64,000 bases of DNA, from NCBI GenBank assembly GCA_043228905.1, contig JBHGNT010000022.1:6634001-6698000 (forward strand), given 5' to 3'. The translations under genes and the position numbers were made by a program. This stretch comes from Azolla caroliniana. Its lineage: Eukaryota > Polypodiophyta. The notes beneath the pieces were generated by a model. The model ran no database searches. It was not told the DNA's origin and saw only the letters and a program-made list of their open reading frames with translations. Below are positions 19,621-31,512 of the stretch, piece by piece (the first letter of the stretch is position 1; every line of letters starts with the position of its first letter).

Positions 19621-21150
19621 TCATCAGTTTGCCGATGTGTTCGATAAAGCACAAGCCAATACGCATCCTCACCATCGACCGTATGATTGCCCCATCGATT
19701 TACAACCGCGGAAAGAGCCACCATGGGGACCGATCTACAATTTGTCACCAACCGAGCTAGAAGTCCTGAGAGCCTATATAGAGGAGAATTTGGAAAATGG
19801 TTTCATTCGGCATTCCAAATCTCCAGCCGGCGCACCCATTTTCTTCGTCAAGAAAAAGGATGGATCACTTCGTCTCGTTGTAGATTACCATGGCTTGAAT
19901 AAGGTTACAATCAGAAATAGGTATGCACTTCCCCTTATCTCAAGTCTTTTAGAACAGATCAATGGTGCCAGGTTCTTCAAAAAGATCGACTTACGGGGAG
20001 CCTATAACCTCGTATTGATCCGACCAGGAGATGAATGGAAGACCGCGTTTCGCACTAGATATGGGCACTTCGAGTATATGGTCATGCCGTTCGGCCTCAC
20101 TAATGCGCTAGCAGTCTTCTAGCACATGGCAAATGACATATTCTGAGATCTCTTGGATGTTTGTTTGATCATCTATTTGGATGATCTACTAGTTTATTCG
20201 AAGACCTAGGAAGAGCATGATTCTCATGTATTGTTAGTACTAAAACGACTTCGAGAACATGGTCTTTATGCAAAGCTGGATAAATGTAGTTTTGGGTGCA
20301 ACCAAGTGGAATTTCTGGGCTATGTCATTTCCTCGGAAGGCATCTCCATGGATCCAGCTAAGGTCAAAATTGTGGTAGAGTGGCAGACTCCGCGTTCGGT
20401 GCAAAGATGTGCAATGCTTTTTAGGCTTTGCCAATTTTTACCGGAAGTTCATACAAGATTACTCAAAGCTCGTTCTGCCTCTCACACAACTTACTAGGAA
20501 GGGACAATCGTTCGTTTGGTCTAAAGAAGCGGACATGGCTTTCGAAAGTCTTAAAAAGGCATTTACATCGGCTCCAATTCTAGCTCATGTCAATCCGGAA
20601 AAACCATTCATTATCAAAGAAGACGCATCGGATTTCGCATTGGGGAGCATTCTGCCACAACGGGGTAATGATGAGAAGCTACATCCTGTGGCTTTTCACT
20701 CACGCAAGTTTGACGCTGTCGAAATCAACTACGAAATTCATGATAAGGAGCTATTGGCAATAGTGGACTGTTTTACGCAATGGAGGCATTTTCTAGAGGG
20801 ATCCTCTCATCAAGCTACCGTATTCAATGACCACAAAAACCTTGCCTACTTTCAGGACGCTCGTGTGTTAAATCAACGTCAAGCTTGGTGGGCCCACTTC
20901 CTCACGCGTTTCGACTTCAAAATTACATATCGTCTAGGGAAGGACCAAGGGAAGGCAAATGCATTATCACGGCGTTCATACCTAGCACAACGTACCAACG
21001 AGCCAACTTTTGATAACCAAAAGCAAGTCATCTTGGGACCGACACGACTGCAAGCAACACAGGTCTTTGGCAGGCCCATGGATTCCCACATTATCAATAC
21101 TATACGTGAGGACTTGAAGATCGATGCTTTTGCCCAAGCTATCCTAGCAC
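19621..21150 (+). pseudogene. Chromovirus D reverse transcriptase and RNase H
   Basis: RT blocks run from [20 protein letters not shown] through [37 protein letters not shown] and [12 protein letters not shown] to IIYLDDLLVYSKT (catalytic YLDD). Stops lie at about 20120, 20144 and 20208, and a frameshift at about 20405. RNase H follows (FIIKEDASDFALGSIL, HDKELLAIVDCFTQWRHFL) up to YRLGKDQGKANALSRR, a tether sequence typical of Ty3/gypsy. Confidence 0.85.
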
Positions 21151-22269
21151 AAATTGATCCCTCTCGAGCATCTTGCTCACAGTCGCAACCACCAGGTACG
21201 GACTATCAACAATTCAAATACCATGATGGATTACTATTCTTTAATGAACTCTTGTATGTTGCTAATGGTTCTTGCCGTCTTCGAGTAGTCCAAAACTGTC
21301 ATGACACATATACAGCTAGGCATTTTGGTAGTACTAAAACATTAGATTTAGTACAACAATCATTTTGGTGGCCCCGTATGCAACAATTTGTCAAAGATTT
21401 TGTTCAGACTTGTGATACATGTTGCAGAGCGAAAATGCCAAGACATCATCCATATGGTTTATTAGAACCATTACCAATTCCAAGCAAGCCATGGCAATCC
21501 ATTGCTCTAGACTTCATCACAGATCTTCCAATCTCTAAGGGGTTCAATGCGATTCTAACAGTCGTAGATTGATATACGAAGATGGCTCATTTCTTGCCAT
21601 GTACTAAGGAAATATCCAGTGAAGAAACCGCTGAAATTGTCATGCGTGAAGTATGTCGGCATCACAGATCTAGACTTCATCACAAATCTTCCAATCTCTA
21701 AGGGGTTCAATGCGATTCTAACAATCGTAGATCGATATAAGAAGATGGCTCATTTCTTGCCATGTACTAAGGAAATATCCAATGAAGAAACCGCTGAAAT
21801 TGTCATGTGTGAAGTATGTCGGCATCATGGCCTTCCCGATAGTATCATCAGCAACCGTGGACGCCAGTTCGTATCGAAATTCTGGAAGCACCTTTTTAAA
21901 ATGCTCAAGGTCACTTGTAACCTCTCCTCCGACTACCACCCACAAACGGATGGCCAAGCAAAACGAACAAATCAAACACTGGAGCAGTATCTTCGGTGCT
22001 TTCTAAGCTATCATCAGGATGACTGGGTAGATATTCTCCACTTCGCCGAATTTGCCTCGAATAACTCTGTCCACGCATCGACTAAAGTTACACCATTTTA
22101 TGCTTATACGGGTTCTCACCCCCGGTGCTGTGTATTTGAAACCCCAGAGTTGTCCACAAATCCTTGCGCAGAGGATCGTTTAGAGTGGTTACGCAAGATA
22201 CAAGCCGATTTATCTACTCATCTCCAACAAGCTCAACAAACACACAAGGTTTACGCGGATTGTCATTGA
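21151..22269 (+). pseudogene. Chromovirus D integrase with internal 163-bp duplication
   Basis: The HHCC finger (CHDTYTARHFG, TCDTCCRAKMPRHHP) is followed by the DDE core start LDFITDLPISKGFN, which occurs twice because 21506-21668 is tandemly repeated at 21669-21831. The period is not a multiple of three, so the frame shifts. The second catalytic Asp is replaced (ISNRGRQF; chromovirus E keeps ISDRGPQF). The core continues with HPQTDGQAKRTNQTLEQYL, where the catalytic Glu position reads Lys. Inactive. Confidence 0.85.
21506..21831 (+). repeat. 163-bp tandem duplication in integrase of D
   Basis: Copy 1 is 21506-21668 and copy 2 is 21669-21831; about ten differences by eye. Both begin TCTAGACTTCATCACA. 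The duplication repeats the first part of the DDE core. Confidence 0.88.
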
Positions 22270-22757
22270 CTTCCATCCAGTTTTAACATTGGAGATCAGG
22301 TATGGCTACTACGACGACACATCAAGACTACCCACCCATGCGAGAAGTTGGATTATCGGCGATTAGGTCCTTTCCGTATTATAGGAAAGATTAATGATGT
22401 CGCTTTTCGTCTCGATCTACCTCCACAACTTCGAATACATCTGATGTTTCATAATTCTCTCCTCGAACCCTATCAAGTGAACACTATCCCAGGACATATT
22501 ACACAACCTCCACCCCCGATCGAGCTTGAAGATGGACCTGAGTGCGAGGTTGCCGCCATCCTTGATTCCAAGATTGTTCGCAACAAGCTCTACTATCTAG
22601 TCGATTGGCTACGATATAGTCTCAGCGAGCTTACTTGGGAACTGATAGAGAATGTGACCAATGTTCATGCTCTTCTTGAAGACTTCCATCGTCAATATCC
22701 AGAAAAACCGGGTCATCAATCCAAAACGACTCGTGACGCTCGTCGTTTTAAAGGGGG
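22270..22757 (+). pseudogene. Chromovirus D integrase C-terminus and chromodomain
   Basis: After the stop at 22267-22269 the frame continues with SFNIGDQVWLLRRHIKT and LDYRRLGPFRIIGKINDVAF (integrase C-terminal barrel). The chromodomain follows: ECEVAAILDSKIVRNKLYYL, then VDWLRYSLSELTWELIENV. Aromatic residues typical of chromodomains are kept (YYLVDW, TWE). Chromodomains bind histone H3 marks and bias integration. This places the element in the chromovirus clade. Confidence 0.82.
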
Positions 22758-22762
22758 GATAG
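22750..22762 (+). promoter_or_regulatory. Polypurine tract of chromovirus D
   Basis: AAAGGGGGGATAG immediately before the 3' LTR. Chromovirus E has the corresponding AAGAGGAGGGATAG (32962-32975, minus). Confidence 0.85.
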
Positions 22763-23180
22763 TGTCATGATATGGCAAGACTCGAACCCATGACCTTATG
22801 CTACATGGGTCGAGCTCTTGACCATTAGACCATACATTGTAATAAGTGAAATATTATTTTCATTTATGTTTTATTATAGAAAATTGATGTATATTCCAGA
22901 TTTCTCTGGAACATTCTAGAAACTTCAGGAGTGTTCTTGAGAATACTATAAAAGGAGGCACAAGGCATTATTTCGAACCAAATCGGTTCAACGCCAATCT
23001 TAAGCCTCCTATCTACTATTGTATACTCTCTTCACATAATATATATCTTTTATCATCATTCTCTCACCCTTTCTCTCTCTCGCTCACTCTTTCCTTCTCT
23101 TGAGAGTTCTACACCTCTCTTAGTACTAATCCTCATCTTTTAGTACTAATTCCTTCTCTGTCTTAGTACTGATCCTAACA
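22763..23180 (+). repeat. 3' LTR of chromovirus D
   Basis: Starts TGTCATGATATGG, ends GATCCTAACA, 418 bp. Carries the same antisense tRNA-like block, heat-shock array (22909-22926) and TATA box (22947) as the 5' LTR. Confidence 0.92.
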
Positions 23181-23870
23181 GGCAACGCCAGGCCGGAAGG
23201 GAAGCATCTATCCCTAGAGCAGGTGAAGTCGAGCTTGCTGAATGAAGAAGCTCGCCGGAAGAACCGTGAGTCCAATACCAACCAAAAGGCTTTAGATATG
23301 GAAGTTGACACAATTCGGGGAAGAGGCTGAAATCGAAGTTCCCAGAACCAAGATAGTCGGGGACCATGTCGAAGGCGAGAGGGAGACCCACATGCTTCTA
23401 TTGTGGGAAGCCGGGGCACTTCCAAAAAACTGCTGACACTTTCAAAAGGAGAAAGGGGGAGCTGATGGTGTAGAGCCAAAGAAAATCCCGAACAGAAAGA
23501 ACACCTCAGCAATCGCCGCGAGTGAGGAGGTGTTGGTGCTCATCAGTGAGCAAAACGAAGTTAATCTCACCGGCGAAGAATTGACATGGGTGGTTGATTC
23601 GGGTGCGTCATTCCACCTAACCCCTGACTGAAAGTGCTTCTCATCCTACAGAGCTAGAGATCTCGGATCCGTAAAGATGGGAAATGAAGGAGCGTGGCGA
23701 ATCGTCGGCATTGGAGAGGTGGGTTGAGAGATGTACTTACGTTCTAGAGGTTCGATTGAACCTAATATCAGCCAGCCAGTTAGATGATGAAGGCTACACG
23801 GGTAGTATCCGAAACAGTGTCATGAAGTTCTACCAAGGAAGTCTGATCGTGGCTCGTATTCAATAACAGC
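23181..23870 (+). pseudogene. Copia J gag 3' part, zinc knuckle and protease
   Basis: Gag resumes at the target duplication with PEGKHLSLEQVKSSLLNEEA. It then has a zinc knuckle (CFYCGKPGHFQKTADT, last Cys lost) and the protease motif WVVDSGASFHLTPD, each in a different frame. A second protease block is seen as NLISASQLDDEGY near 23760. Homology ends near 23870 where a minus-strand LINE fragment starts. Related to the gag/protease of copia F (39238 onward) but distinct. Confidence 0.75.
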
Positions 23871-24828
23871 CACCATGAAGCCTTAATCATTTTCCTCCCA
23901 TGTGTTAAACACTTGTTTGCAATGAAATATTGAACAATAGATATCAATGGTTGTGAATTTGAACACATGTCTTGTAATAATAAAAATCTACGAGCCATCA
24001 TATGCTTAGATAAGTTCAATATTCCAGTTCCCCCCAAGCGCTTAGGGGTTGCTAGATGATTCCACACAACCCAAGTGATTCCCATCTTATTCCTCTTCTT
24101 CCACAACAAATATTGAAGAGGTTGCAAAATAGAATGCAAAGCCTTCTTTGTCCATGGAAAAAATGGCAAGTAATATAATATCATGGGTTCCATAATACAT
24201 TGTACAACCTTCAAGCGTACATGAAATGGACAAGATTCTGACTTCCAATACATGACTTTATCCCTCAACTTACTAGACATCCATTCAATCAATTGAACAT
24301 TTGTAACATTCATTCCTAATGGATAGCCCAAGTGTCAAAAAATTGAGCATTTCTTCACCATAGATCCTTGCAATCCTAAACATTCCAAATTCCTTTCAGT
24401 ACATGATATAGGACTAGACTTCCTCCGATTAATATGTACTCCAGAAGCCAATGCAAATTGGTTCCATACAAGCATCCCCTTCTCAAGATTCTCTCGTGAG
24501 GCTTGTAGAAACATTAAAGAATCATTAGCCAAAGCTTGTGCTACTAGTTGCCCTCCCGACGGAAGGTGTAGACCCACAATGTCACCATTTGTTGCAAGCC
24601 TTGATAACATCACTAACAAGGGATGAGTAACAATAGCAAAAAACAATGGGCTAAGAGGGCATCCTTGACGAACGGATCTTGTGAGGGAAATATCTGATGT
24701 AACACCCCCACTAAGCATTACTCGAGACACCGCATCTTGTCCTAGTAAAAATATGAGGCGAGACATACGAGGTCTAAAGCCCACTGTATGCATTAACCCA
24801 GAAACAAAGGACCAATTAACATATCACA
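23871..24828 (-). pseudogene. LINE reverse transcriptase, C-terminal half (minus)
   Basis: Minus-strand blocks LTRSVRQGCPLSPLFFAIV (RT motif B region), ALANDSLMF (motif C, where ADD is replaced by AND), SGVHINRRKS and YLPFFPWTKKALHSI. A stop near 24335 breaks the frame. It ends against gypsy B at 24829. It could be the continuation of LINE H (31881-45000), with gypsy B and a deletion in between; that link is inference. Confidence 0.75.
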
Positions 24829-24862
24829 AGACGCCAAACCGGTAGCACAACGGCGGTACCGG

Positions 24863-26090
24863 ATGAATCCAAATTACGCCGCCAAAGTCAAGGAGGAAAT
24901 CGACAAGTTGTTGAGGGTTGGCTTTATCCGCCCAGTAAAGAAATCTACATGGCTAAGCCCGATAGTAGTCATACCAAAGAAAAACGGAAAAATTAGAGTT
25001 TGTGTCGACTACCGTAAGCTTAACGCGGCGACGGTAATAGATGCATCCCCACTCCCATTCACGGATGGAGTTTTGGACGCAGTCGCCGGCCATGAGGTAT
25101 ATAGTTTCTTAGACGGATTCAACGGATACAACCAGATCTGGATGCACCCCGATGACCAGGAGAAAACGGCTTTCGTCACCGAATGGGGAGTGTTTGTTGT
25201 CGTAGTAATGATGTTCGGACTAAAAACGACGCCGGCAACGTTCTAGAGGATCATCATGGAAATATTCAGAGAATTTATACCGGCATTCATGCAAGTGTTT
25301 CTGGATGACATCGCCATCTATAGCTGGGAAGGAGATCACTTTTAGCACCTCCGACTGTGTCTAGAGAAATGTTGGGTTTACCGGCTAAGCTTGAATCCGG
25401 CAAAATGTGTATTCGGAGTGTCAAGCGGGGCGCTATTAGGACACATTGTGAGCAAGGAAGGAATTGTCGTGGACCCAGACAAAGTAAAAGCAATCTTGGA
25501 GGCACCGGCACCAACAACGGCCAAAGCATTAAGCCGTTTCTTAGGCCAAATCCGGTGGCATAGCCAAATGCTCCGGTATCTGGCGGACCTAGCTACACCG
25601 TTGCATGTTGTGGTACACCGAACACCGTTCCAGTGGACCGACATCGAAGACAAGGTGTACCAGGCACTCAAAGTACTATTGTCGCAAGCGCCGGTAGTGC
25701 AACCCCCGGATTGGGCTAAGGAGTTTCATGTGTTCGTGGATCCGTCCGACATTGCAATCGGAAGTGCGCTGATGCAACTCGGAGCCAAGGTGGTACCGGC
25801 CCGTGTATTACGCAAGCCGAAAGTTATCCCAAGCCGAACGAAATTATTCCACCACGGAAAGGGAAGCTTTGGGCATGGTCTACAACATGACAAAATTCAG
25901 ACATTATTTGCTGGGAAGGAAATTTTCCTTCCATGTAGATCATTCAGCACTCCTCTATTTAGTTTCCAAAGCGTCACTAACCGGTCAGTTGGCACAGTGG
26001 ACGTTATTGTTGCCGGAATTTGAGTTCGAAATATTCCACTGACCTGGCATACAACACGCAGTAGCAGACTATTTGAGCCGGTTAGATGCC
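24863..26090 (+). pseudogene. Gypsy B reverse transcriptase and RNase H
   Basis: MNPNYAAKVKEEIDKLLRVG, TWLSPIVVIPKKNGKIRVCV, ASPLPFTDGVLDAVAGHE and QVFLDDIAIYSW (catalytic LDD) identify the RT. Stops occur at about 25244 and 25343. RNase H follows with VDPSDIAIGSALMQLG and, after a frameshift near 25800, YYASRKLSQAERNYSTTERE and HVDHSALLYLVSKASLTG. A stop at 26040 lies just before IQHAVADYLSR. Confidence 0.82.
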
Positions 26091-27662
26091 GGCGAGACTG
26101 GTGACGGAGTCCCGGACGAGTTTCCCGATGCGGAGCTATTTCGAGTCACCGCGGAAACGGTAACAGATGAAATGGTGGCACAAGAAGATAAGTGGCTAAC
26201 GAATATGCAACAATTTCTGAGCACCGGATTGCCTCCAAAGGAGATGAACCGGGACGAGAGGAAACGCCTAGCGGTACAAAGCCAACACTTCTGTTTAGTA
26301 CGGGACACGCTATACCACAAAGGCGCGGACGGTATATGGCGACGAGCAGTGCGCAGCGACGAGAAGGATATAATACTACGAGAAGCACACTGCGGAGTCG
26401 CTGGAGACCATTACGCCGGAGATGCTACGGCAAGGAAGATATGGCAGAGTGGCCTATGGTGCCCAACAACACTGAAAGACGCGGTCCGGTATGCTAAAGA
26501 ATGCGATCTATGTCAGCGAATGGGCTAGCAAACCGAACAAGCTAGGATGCCGCACCAGCCGATACTGCCGTTAGAACCATTTCAAAAATGAGGGTTGGAT
26601 TTTGTGGGTCCATTCAAACCACCGGCAAGGAGAACTGGCAACCGGTATGTGATCGTAGCTACGGATTACTGCACGAAATGGGTAGAAGCCAAAGCCTTGC
26701 TCGACAACACCGCGGCGTCGACGGCAAAATTCTTGTATGAATACATCTGGTGCCGGTATGGATGCCCAATCGAGCTAATAAGTGACCAAGGAGGGCACTT
26801 CCTCGGCCAAGTGGTGGAAAGCTTGACGTTGTTCTATGTCGTGGTGCATAAACGGAGCACACCATACTATCCGCAAGCAAACGGGTTAGCCGAGTCGACG
26901 AACAAAACGCTACAGAATATCCTTCGGAAAATCATCAACGAAAACCGGACAGTCTGGGATACGAAGTTGCACAACACGCTCTAGGCTTACCGGACAGCTT
27001 ACAAAACAAGCATCCAATCCACACTGTTCCGGCTAGCATTCGGACTGGAGGTCATCATGCCGATAGAGTTCCAGGTCCCGAGCTTACGGATTCAGATTAG
27101 GGAACGGTTAAACGAGAAGGAATCGGAGGCAATTCGGTTAGCAGCTCTATGGGAACTAGAAGAACACCGACTAGCGAGTATCATGCACCTAGAACTGGAG
27201 CAGCGGCAAAGAAAGGCGTTTGTGGATCGCCACCGAAAAGGAAATGAGAAGATGTTTGGAATCGGCAAGCTGGTACTAGTGTTCCAGACCCGGATGGGAA
27301 AGATGTCGGGGAAACTACGGTTTCGGTGGACCGGACCGTACAGGATCACACGCGAGTTCAATGGATCCTACCAGTTAGGGCCACTTGCCGGCGAGGTCCT
27401 GGGTAAGTGGGTCAACGGATTTCGACTAAATCCATACAAGGGACCCATGCCGAGGAACCCATTTGAACAAGGAAAGGCCGATGCCGAACCAAATACCGGC
27501 ATACCGGAAACAACCGCAACCCGATTAGCAATCGGCAACAACGAAGCCGGTAAGGGGGACAAAGAACCAGCACACGGGTTGGATAAGAGGACGGCAAATC
27601 GTCACGAGGCCGGCAAGATTCCTCATTCGGGTAAGGGTCCGATAGGACTAGAGACGAATTAA
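26091..27662 (+). pseudogene. Gypsy B integrase and pol tail
   Basis: The zinc finger (REAHCGVAGDHYAG, AKECDLCQRMG) and the core (GLDFVGPFKPPARRTGNRYV, ELISDQGGHF, PQANGLAESTNKTLQ) keep all three DDE residues. Stops at about 26527, 26588 and 26982 interrupt it. The C-terminal barrel (GKLRFRWTGPYRITREFNGS) leads into a hydrophilic tail of about 70 residues ending GPIGLETN; no chromodomain is visible. The tail matches the remnant at 2-143 of element A. Confidence 0.82.
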
Positions 27663-28110
27663 CCTAACAATTGATATTAAAAAATTTAAAAACAAAAAAA
27701 GTAAAAAGTAAAATAAACAAATTTTAAAAAATTTTAAAAAAATCGAATCGAATCAAAGAAATCATGCAGAGGAGTGGTGTGAACGGGCATGCAAATGAGG
27801 AGTAAAGAGGCACTTCGAAAAGGTATGAGGGGGCTATGAATAGGGCATTAAACCGCCGCCACATGGCACATAATGCTATTATAGTACACTACCTACACGC
27901 GCGGAGGCTCGAAAAAGGCGCCAAGATGCAGAGAGAAAACCCCCCACACATCGAGACCTTCTTTTGCGAACCAAGGAGCACAAACGCACACAGGTGCTTG
28001 AAGATCATCAGAAGAGAGCCAACACACACATAGCTTCCTCACACAGAGCCTCCTCACACAGTGCTTCCTCATACAGAGCCCTCACCAACGCTCTCCGACC
28101 TCGACGCAGG
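27663..28110 (+). other. A-rich spacer and leader before ORF3 (element B)
   Basis: A/T-rich tract (27670-27760) followed by the leader block conserved with element A (27845-27925, RRHMAHN...LEKGAK in one frame). The leader frame stops right after 28030, which argues against translation from an upstream ATG and supports the ORF3 start at 28111 (and 533 in A). Confidence 0.5.
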
Positions 28111-30885
28111 CATGGACTGCCAGACTCTCTCTGAGGCCGCCAAGAAATGGCTACGACAACACGGATTGGAGGGGTTCCTCACACACCACCACACAGAGAA
28201 GCTGACAAGATCATCAAAGAAATTGACACCGAGCTGATCACGGAGGAAACGATCCGTGCACTAATAGGCCTTCCGGAGGGGGGCATCTATACTATTGACA
28301 ACCCTACCTCCGAACGGCTCATCAAATACTTTGGCGAGTATTCTCTGGCCAGCAAGGGTTACAGAACACAGGGCAGAGAAGATATGTTATTCTAAGAAAT
28401 TGCCCGTGTACTCCATGAGTTCGGCCACGTATACCCTCGACCCCCTGTTATGCCTCAGAACCGAGTAGGCTTGATCATCGCAACATACGAAGGGATCAAG
28501 GTGGATTGGCTGGTGCTGATCGCCGACAGATTGTGTGCATCTATTGACACCGTAAGAGGTAAGGAAGCCAAAGAAGGCCGGAAAATATGGCATGCGGTGG
28601 CGCAATGGCTCACCCTATTGGCGCCACCTGTCGAGCCCGTCCAGACCAAGAAGCGGGGAAGAGTAACGGACGGCACCCCGAATGTTGCTTCCAAACGACA
28701 ACAGTTGTTGGCCACCAAGGCCACTAAGGGGAAGACAGCCAACACGGAGCAGGCGGCGAAGGAGCGCGCCATCCGGAAACAACCGACGGACACGCATGAG
28801 GAGACACTGGCACGGCCCCTGAAGAGCACACTCCACAGACCGATGCAGCAAGAAACGGATACCCTGGCGGCAAGAATGAATGTCGGGACTCAAGAGGAGG
28901 AAACGGAGGAAGAACCTACGAAGCACCTCCAGCGGCGGCCGACGACGAGCACCGCAGAATCAGCCAGGAAGTGTTCAGACCCACAGAAGGATGGAATGCC
29001 TTTACCCCATACTGAGAATCCCACGCCAAGGGAGGAACCGGAACCGGTCTCAGAAGTCCTTGCACAACAGGCAATACCGGCGGGTCAGGAAACGGCAAGC
29101 CCCGAAACGCAAGCGCCGGTAAGGCATGTGCCACCTTCCTCAGCCGGCCAAGAACAAGAAGAACAAGAGCGGCCAGCTGAAACATAACCGGAACCTGAAC
29201 AGCAAAGGGGTCAGCAGGCAAAGCCAGAATTGCAGCTCGACGCAGTTAGGCGGGACCGGCCACTGGCAAATGAACCCATCAGCCAACCCTCCGGGCAGAT
29301 GCAACAACAGGGCACTGGCAGCCAATGGCTCCGGTGGATAAGAGAGCAGGTTGCCGGAGTGATACTATATGTAGAGGCGGAAGAAGGAGCACAGATGGAA
29401 CGGTTGCTAGTCACAACCGATGAACTAGAGACGGCCCGGTCAAGGATCCAGTGCCTTGAACAAGACTTGGATCGGGTCACAGAAGACATGGCCAAAATGG
29501 CCTTAACCGCAACACAGATCCAAGCACCGGTGACTCTAGTGGATGTACAGAATAAAGAAACAACCACACCTATACATACGAATAAGACCCCAGAGAAAGA
29601 TGCGGTGCAAGCCCAAGAGCTTGCCGAATTAAGGGATGAACTTTCCGCACAAGAAGCACTACGGAGCCGCGAACGAGATTTGAAGAAAGCGGTAGAAGAG
29701 GAGTTAAAGAAGACTGCTAAAAACCTCCGCCGGGCAGAAGAAAATCTGCGGAAAGGGCATCAGGTTTACGATTGGCTAAAGGAGGAAGAAGAAAAATTGT
29801 TGCAGGAGATGGACAAGCTGCGACGGATGGCGGAAACGGAAATCGAAAGGCTGAAAGAAGAACTCTGTCAACAAAAGGACCGGGAAGACCGCGCTCGCCG
29901 GCAAATCAACCAGAGGCTGAAGCAGAAGACAGAGGACTTCGACCACCTGCACCGGAACTTTAAGAGCTTGGACACGGAGCATAAGCAGCAGCAGGCGAGG
30001 ATGGTCGAGCTCCGGTAGGAAGTTGATAGGGCCACGACGGCACTCGCCGACGAACGGCCTGAGAATACAAAGCTATTGGAGGAAGCGGCGAGGGACCGGA
30101 TGGAGCTCCACAAGCAGCACCATGAAGAAAAGGAGAGGGCGACAATGCTGTTACAGAAGTTGCAAACAACCTATCAAAGTCAATTGTCGCATTATAGGGA
30201 GCACGAGGCGGACACGGTCAGAATCATCAAGCAATTGAAAGAGGTGCGACAAGCCGCGGAGAACAAATCACAGATGGGAACCGAACGGATTTAGTGCATC
30301 CTCCGAGCATGGCTAAACAAGACCAAATGCTTGATTGACGAGAGCTCCGTGCGATGGTGGACGAAATGGGTGCAGAATACGGCTGAACTCCAGTTGCTCA
30401 GGGTGGACGCGGAAAACCGGCAGAAGGAAGGTGACGACTATTACATGCTCACATTGGAGGACTCTACCGCCATAAAGGATGAGCTAGTAGAAGATTTCAT
30501 AGCTCTGGCGGATGAGCAATTGGTGCACGTCCGGCAACTCATAGCTCAACTGGACGACGATCGGATGGATGCTCAAATCCAATTTGAGAGCTATGAGCGG
30601 CCCCGGCTTAGGGAAGAAAAAGCAAGGCAGGCGGCAACGGTCAACCTCAGTGATGAGGAACCGTCGCCGATACAAGGACTAGACGGAGACCAGGCCGGGG
30701 TAAGTCAACCAGAGACAACTCTTACGGAGGAAACAACAAAGGAAACGCCGGTGCCAAAGCAAGAATCGGAGTTACATCCGGAGTCGGAGCAACCATCGCA
30801 GCAGCCACAACAGCAACAACAGATTCCCGTCGAGCCATTGGAAACTCTGGAGCAAAGCATTCTGGACATTTTGGACGAAGAGTAA
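28111..30885 (+). pseudogene. ORF3 of gypsy B (decayed copy)
   Basis: Co-linear with ORF3-A: N-terminal domain (MDCQTLSEAAKKWLRQHGLE, EGIKVDWLVLIADRLCASID), charged linker, long coiled coil (QKDREDRARRQINQRLKQ) and the conserved end TLEQSILDILDEE. It has a small deletion and frameshift near 28180, and stops at about 28394, 29187, 30017 and 30292. Conservation extends over the full length, including the C-terminal dozen residues, which suggests selection on ORF3 in the family before this copy died. Confidence 0.78.
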
Positions 30886-30914
30886 CAGGGCCGGATAGTG
30901 GATTCGACATACAA

Positions 30915-30939
30915 GGTACTATCCCACGGGCGTGCCATA
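30915..30939 (+). promoter_or_regulatory. Conserved pre-LTR motif (element B)
   Basis: ACTATCCCACGGGCGTGCCA plus TA directly before the LTR; see the matching block at 3149-3173. Confidence 0.5.
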
Positions 30940-31365
30940 TGTTACCCGGCCGGCAAGAGGGCTAGAAGATGTCCAGACCAGAGTGTGAAAAGGGGAATTG
31001 TTATTTGGGAATCTGTTGTAATTACTAGTCTTAATATATTAATATATGAGAAGATGTGGACGGACGGACCGGAATCGGTATGCCGATCCGGATCCGGACC
31101 GATCCCAAATAGGTGCCGGTTGGCACCGTTTTGTACTTCGCACCGGTGACCTATATAAAGGCCCGGTTACAATGTAGTCATCAACGGAGAGTTCACCGTT
31201 TTGTGCTTATTGTATATCTTACGCGTGTTAATGACGTATTACTAAGTAACCGATTAAGGTCCAATTAAGCGTTGTGTCGTAAGTTATCTGGCCGTAACAC
31301 CCTTTGGTGAAGTGTCTTAAGCGGACACCCTGTGTTAAGTTGTTGTCCGGCCCTAAGGATTAACA
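30940..31365 (+). repeat. 3' LTR of gypsy B
   Basis: 426 bp, starts TGTTACCCGG, ends GGATTAACA. TATA box TATATAAA at 31152-31159. Aligns along its length with LTR A (3174-3591), with clear divergence. Confidence 0.8.
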
Positions 31366-31512
31366 AACTCTAATCGAAGTTATCGATCGTAGAGTAGTGA
31401 TCCGGTCTAGGGATTTTCCGACCGTTGAGACGATCGATGGAGTTCCGGTCGAAAGGAGTTACCATGGCTAATGGGTTCACCATGCAATGCACTATCCCAT
31501 AGGCATCGCATG
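31366..31512. other. Short interval between two LTRs
   Basis: No coding homology. The last 26 bases (31487-31512) carry the pre-LTR motif in the form ACTATCCCATAGGCATCGCA plus TG, so this is probably the internal 3' end of a truncated relative of family A/B. Confidence 0.45.

Larger units (their letters stand above)
17294..23180 (+). mobile_element. Complete Ty3/gypsy chromovirus D inside copia J
   Basis: 5.9 kb, with LTRs of 431 and 418 bp and a target duplication GGCAA at 17289-17293 and 23181-23185. The internal order is gag, protease, RT, RNase H, integrase, chromodomain. Removing it rejoins the gag frame of copia J. Coding regions carry several stops, a frameshift at about 20405, a 163-bp duplication in integrase and an Asp-to-Asn change in the integrase core, so it is not autonomous now. 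Confidence 0.93.
24829..31365 (+). mobile_element. 5'-truncated gypsy element B with ORF3 and 3' LTR
   Basis: Same family as element A: pol (starting within the pre-RT linker, DAKPVAQRRYRMNPNYAAK), A-rich spacer, decayed ORF3, conserved pre-LTR motif, LTR. LTR, gag and protease at the 5' side are missing. The left edge abuts a LINE fragment. Stops and frameshifts in pol and ORF3 make it older than A. Confidence 0.85.
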
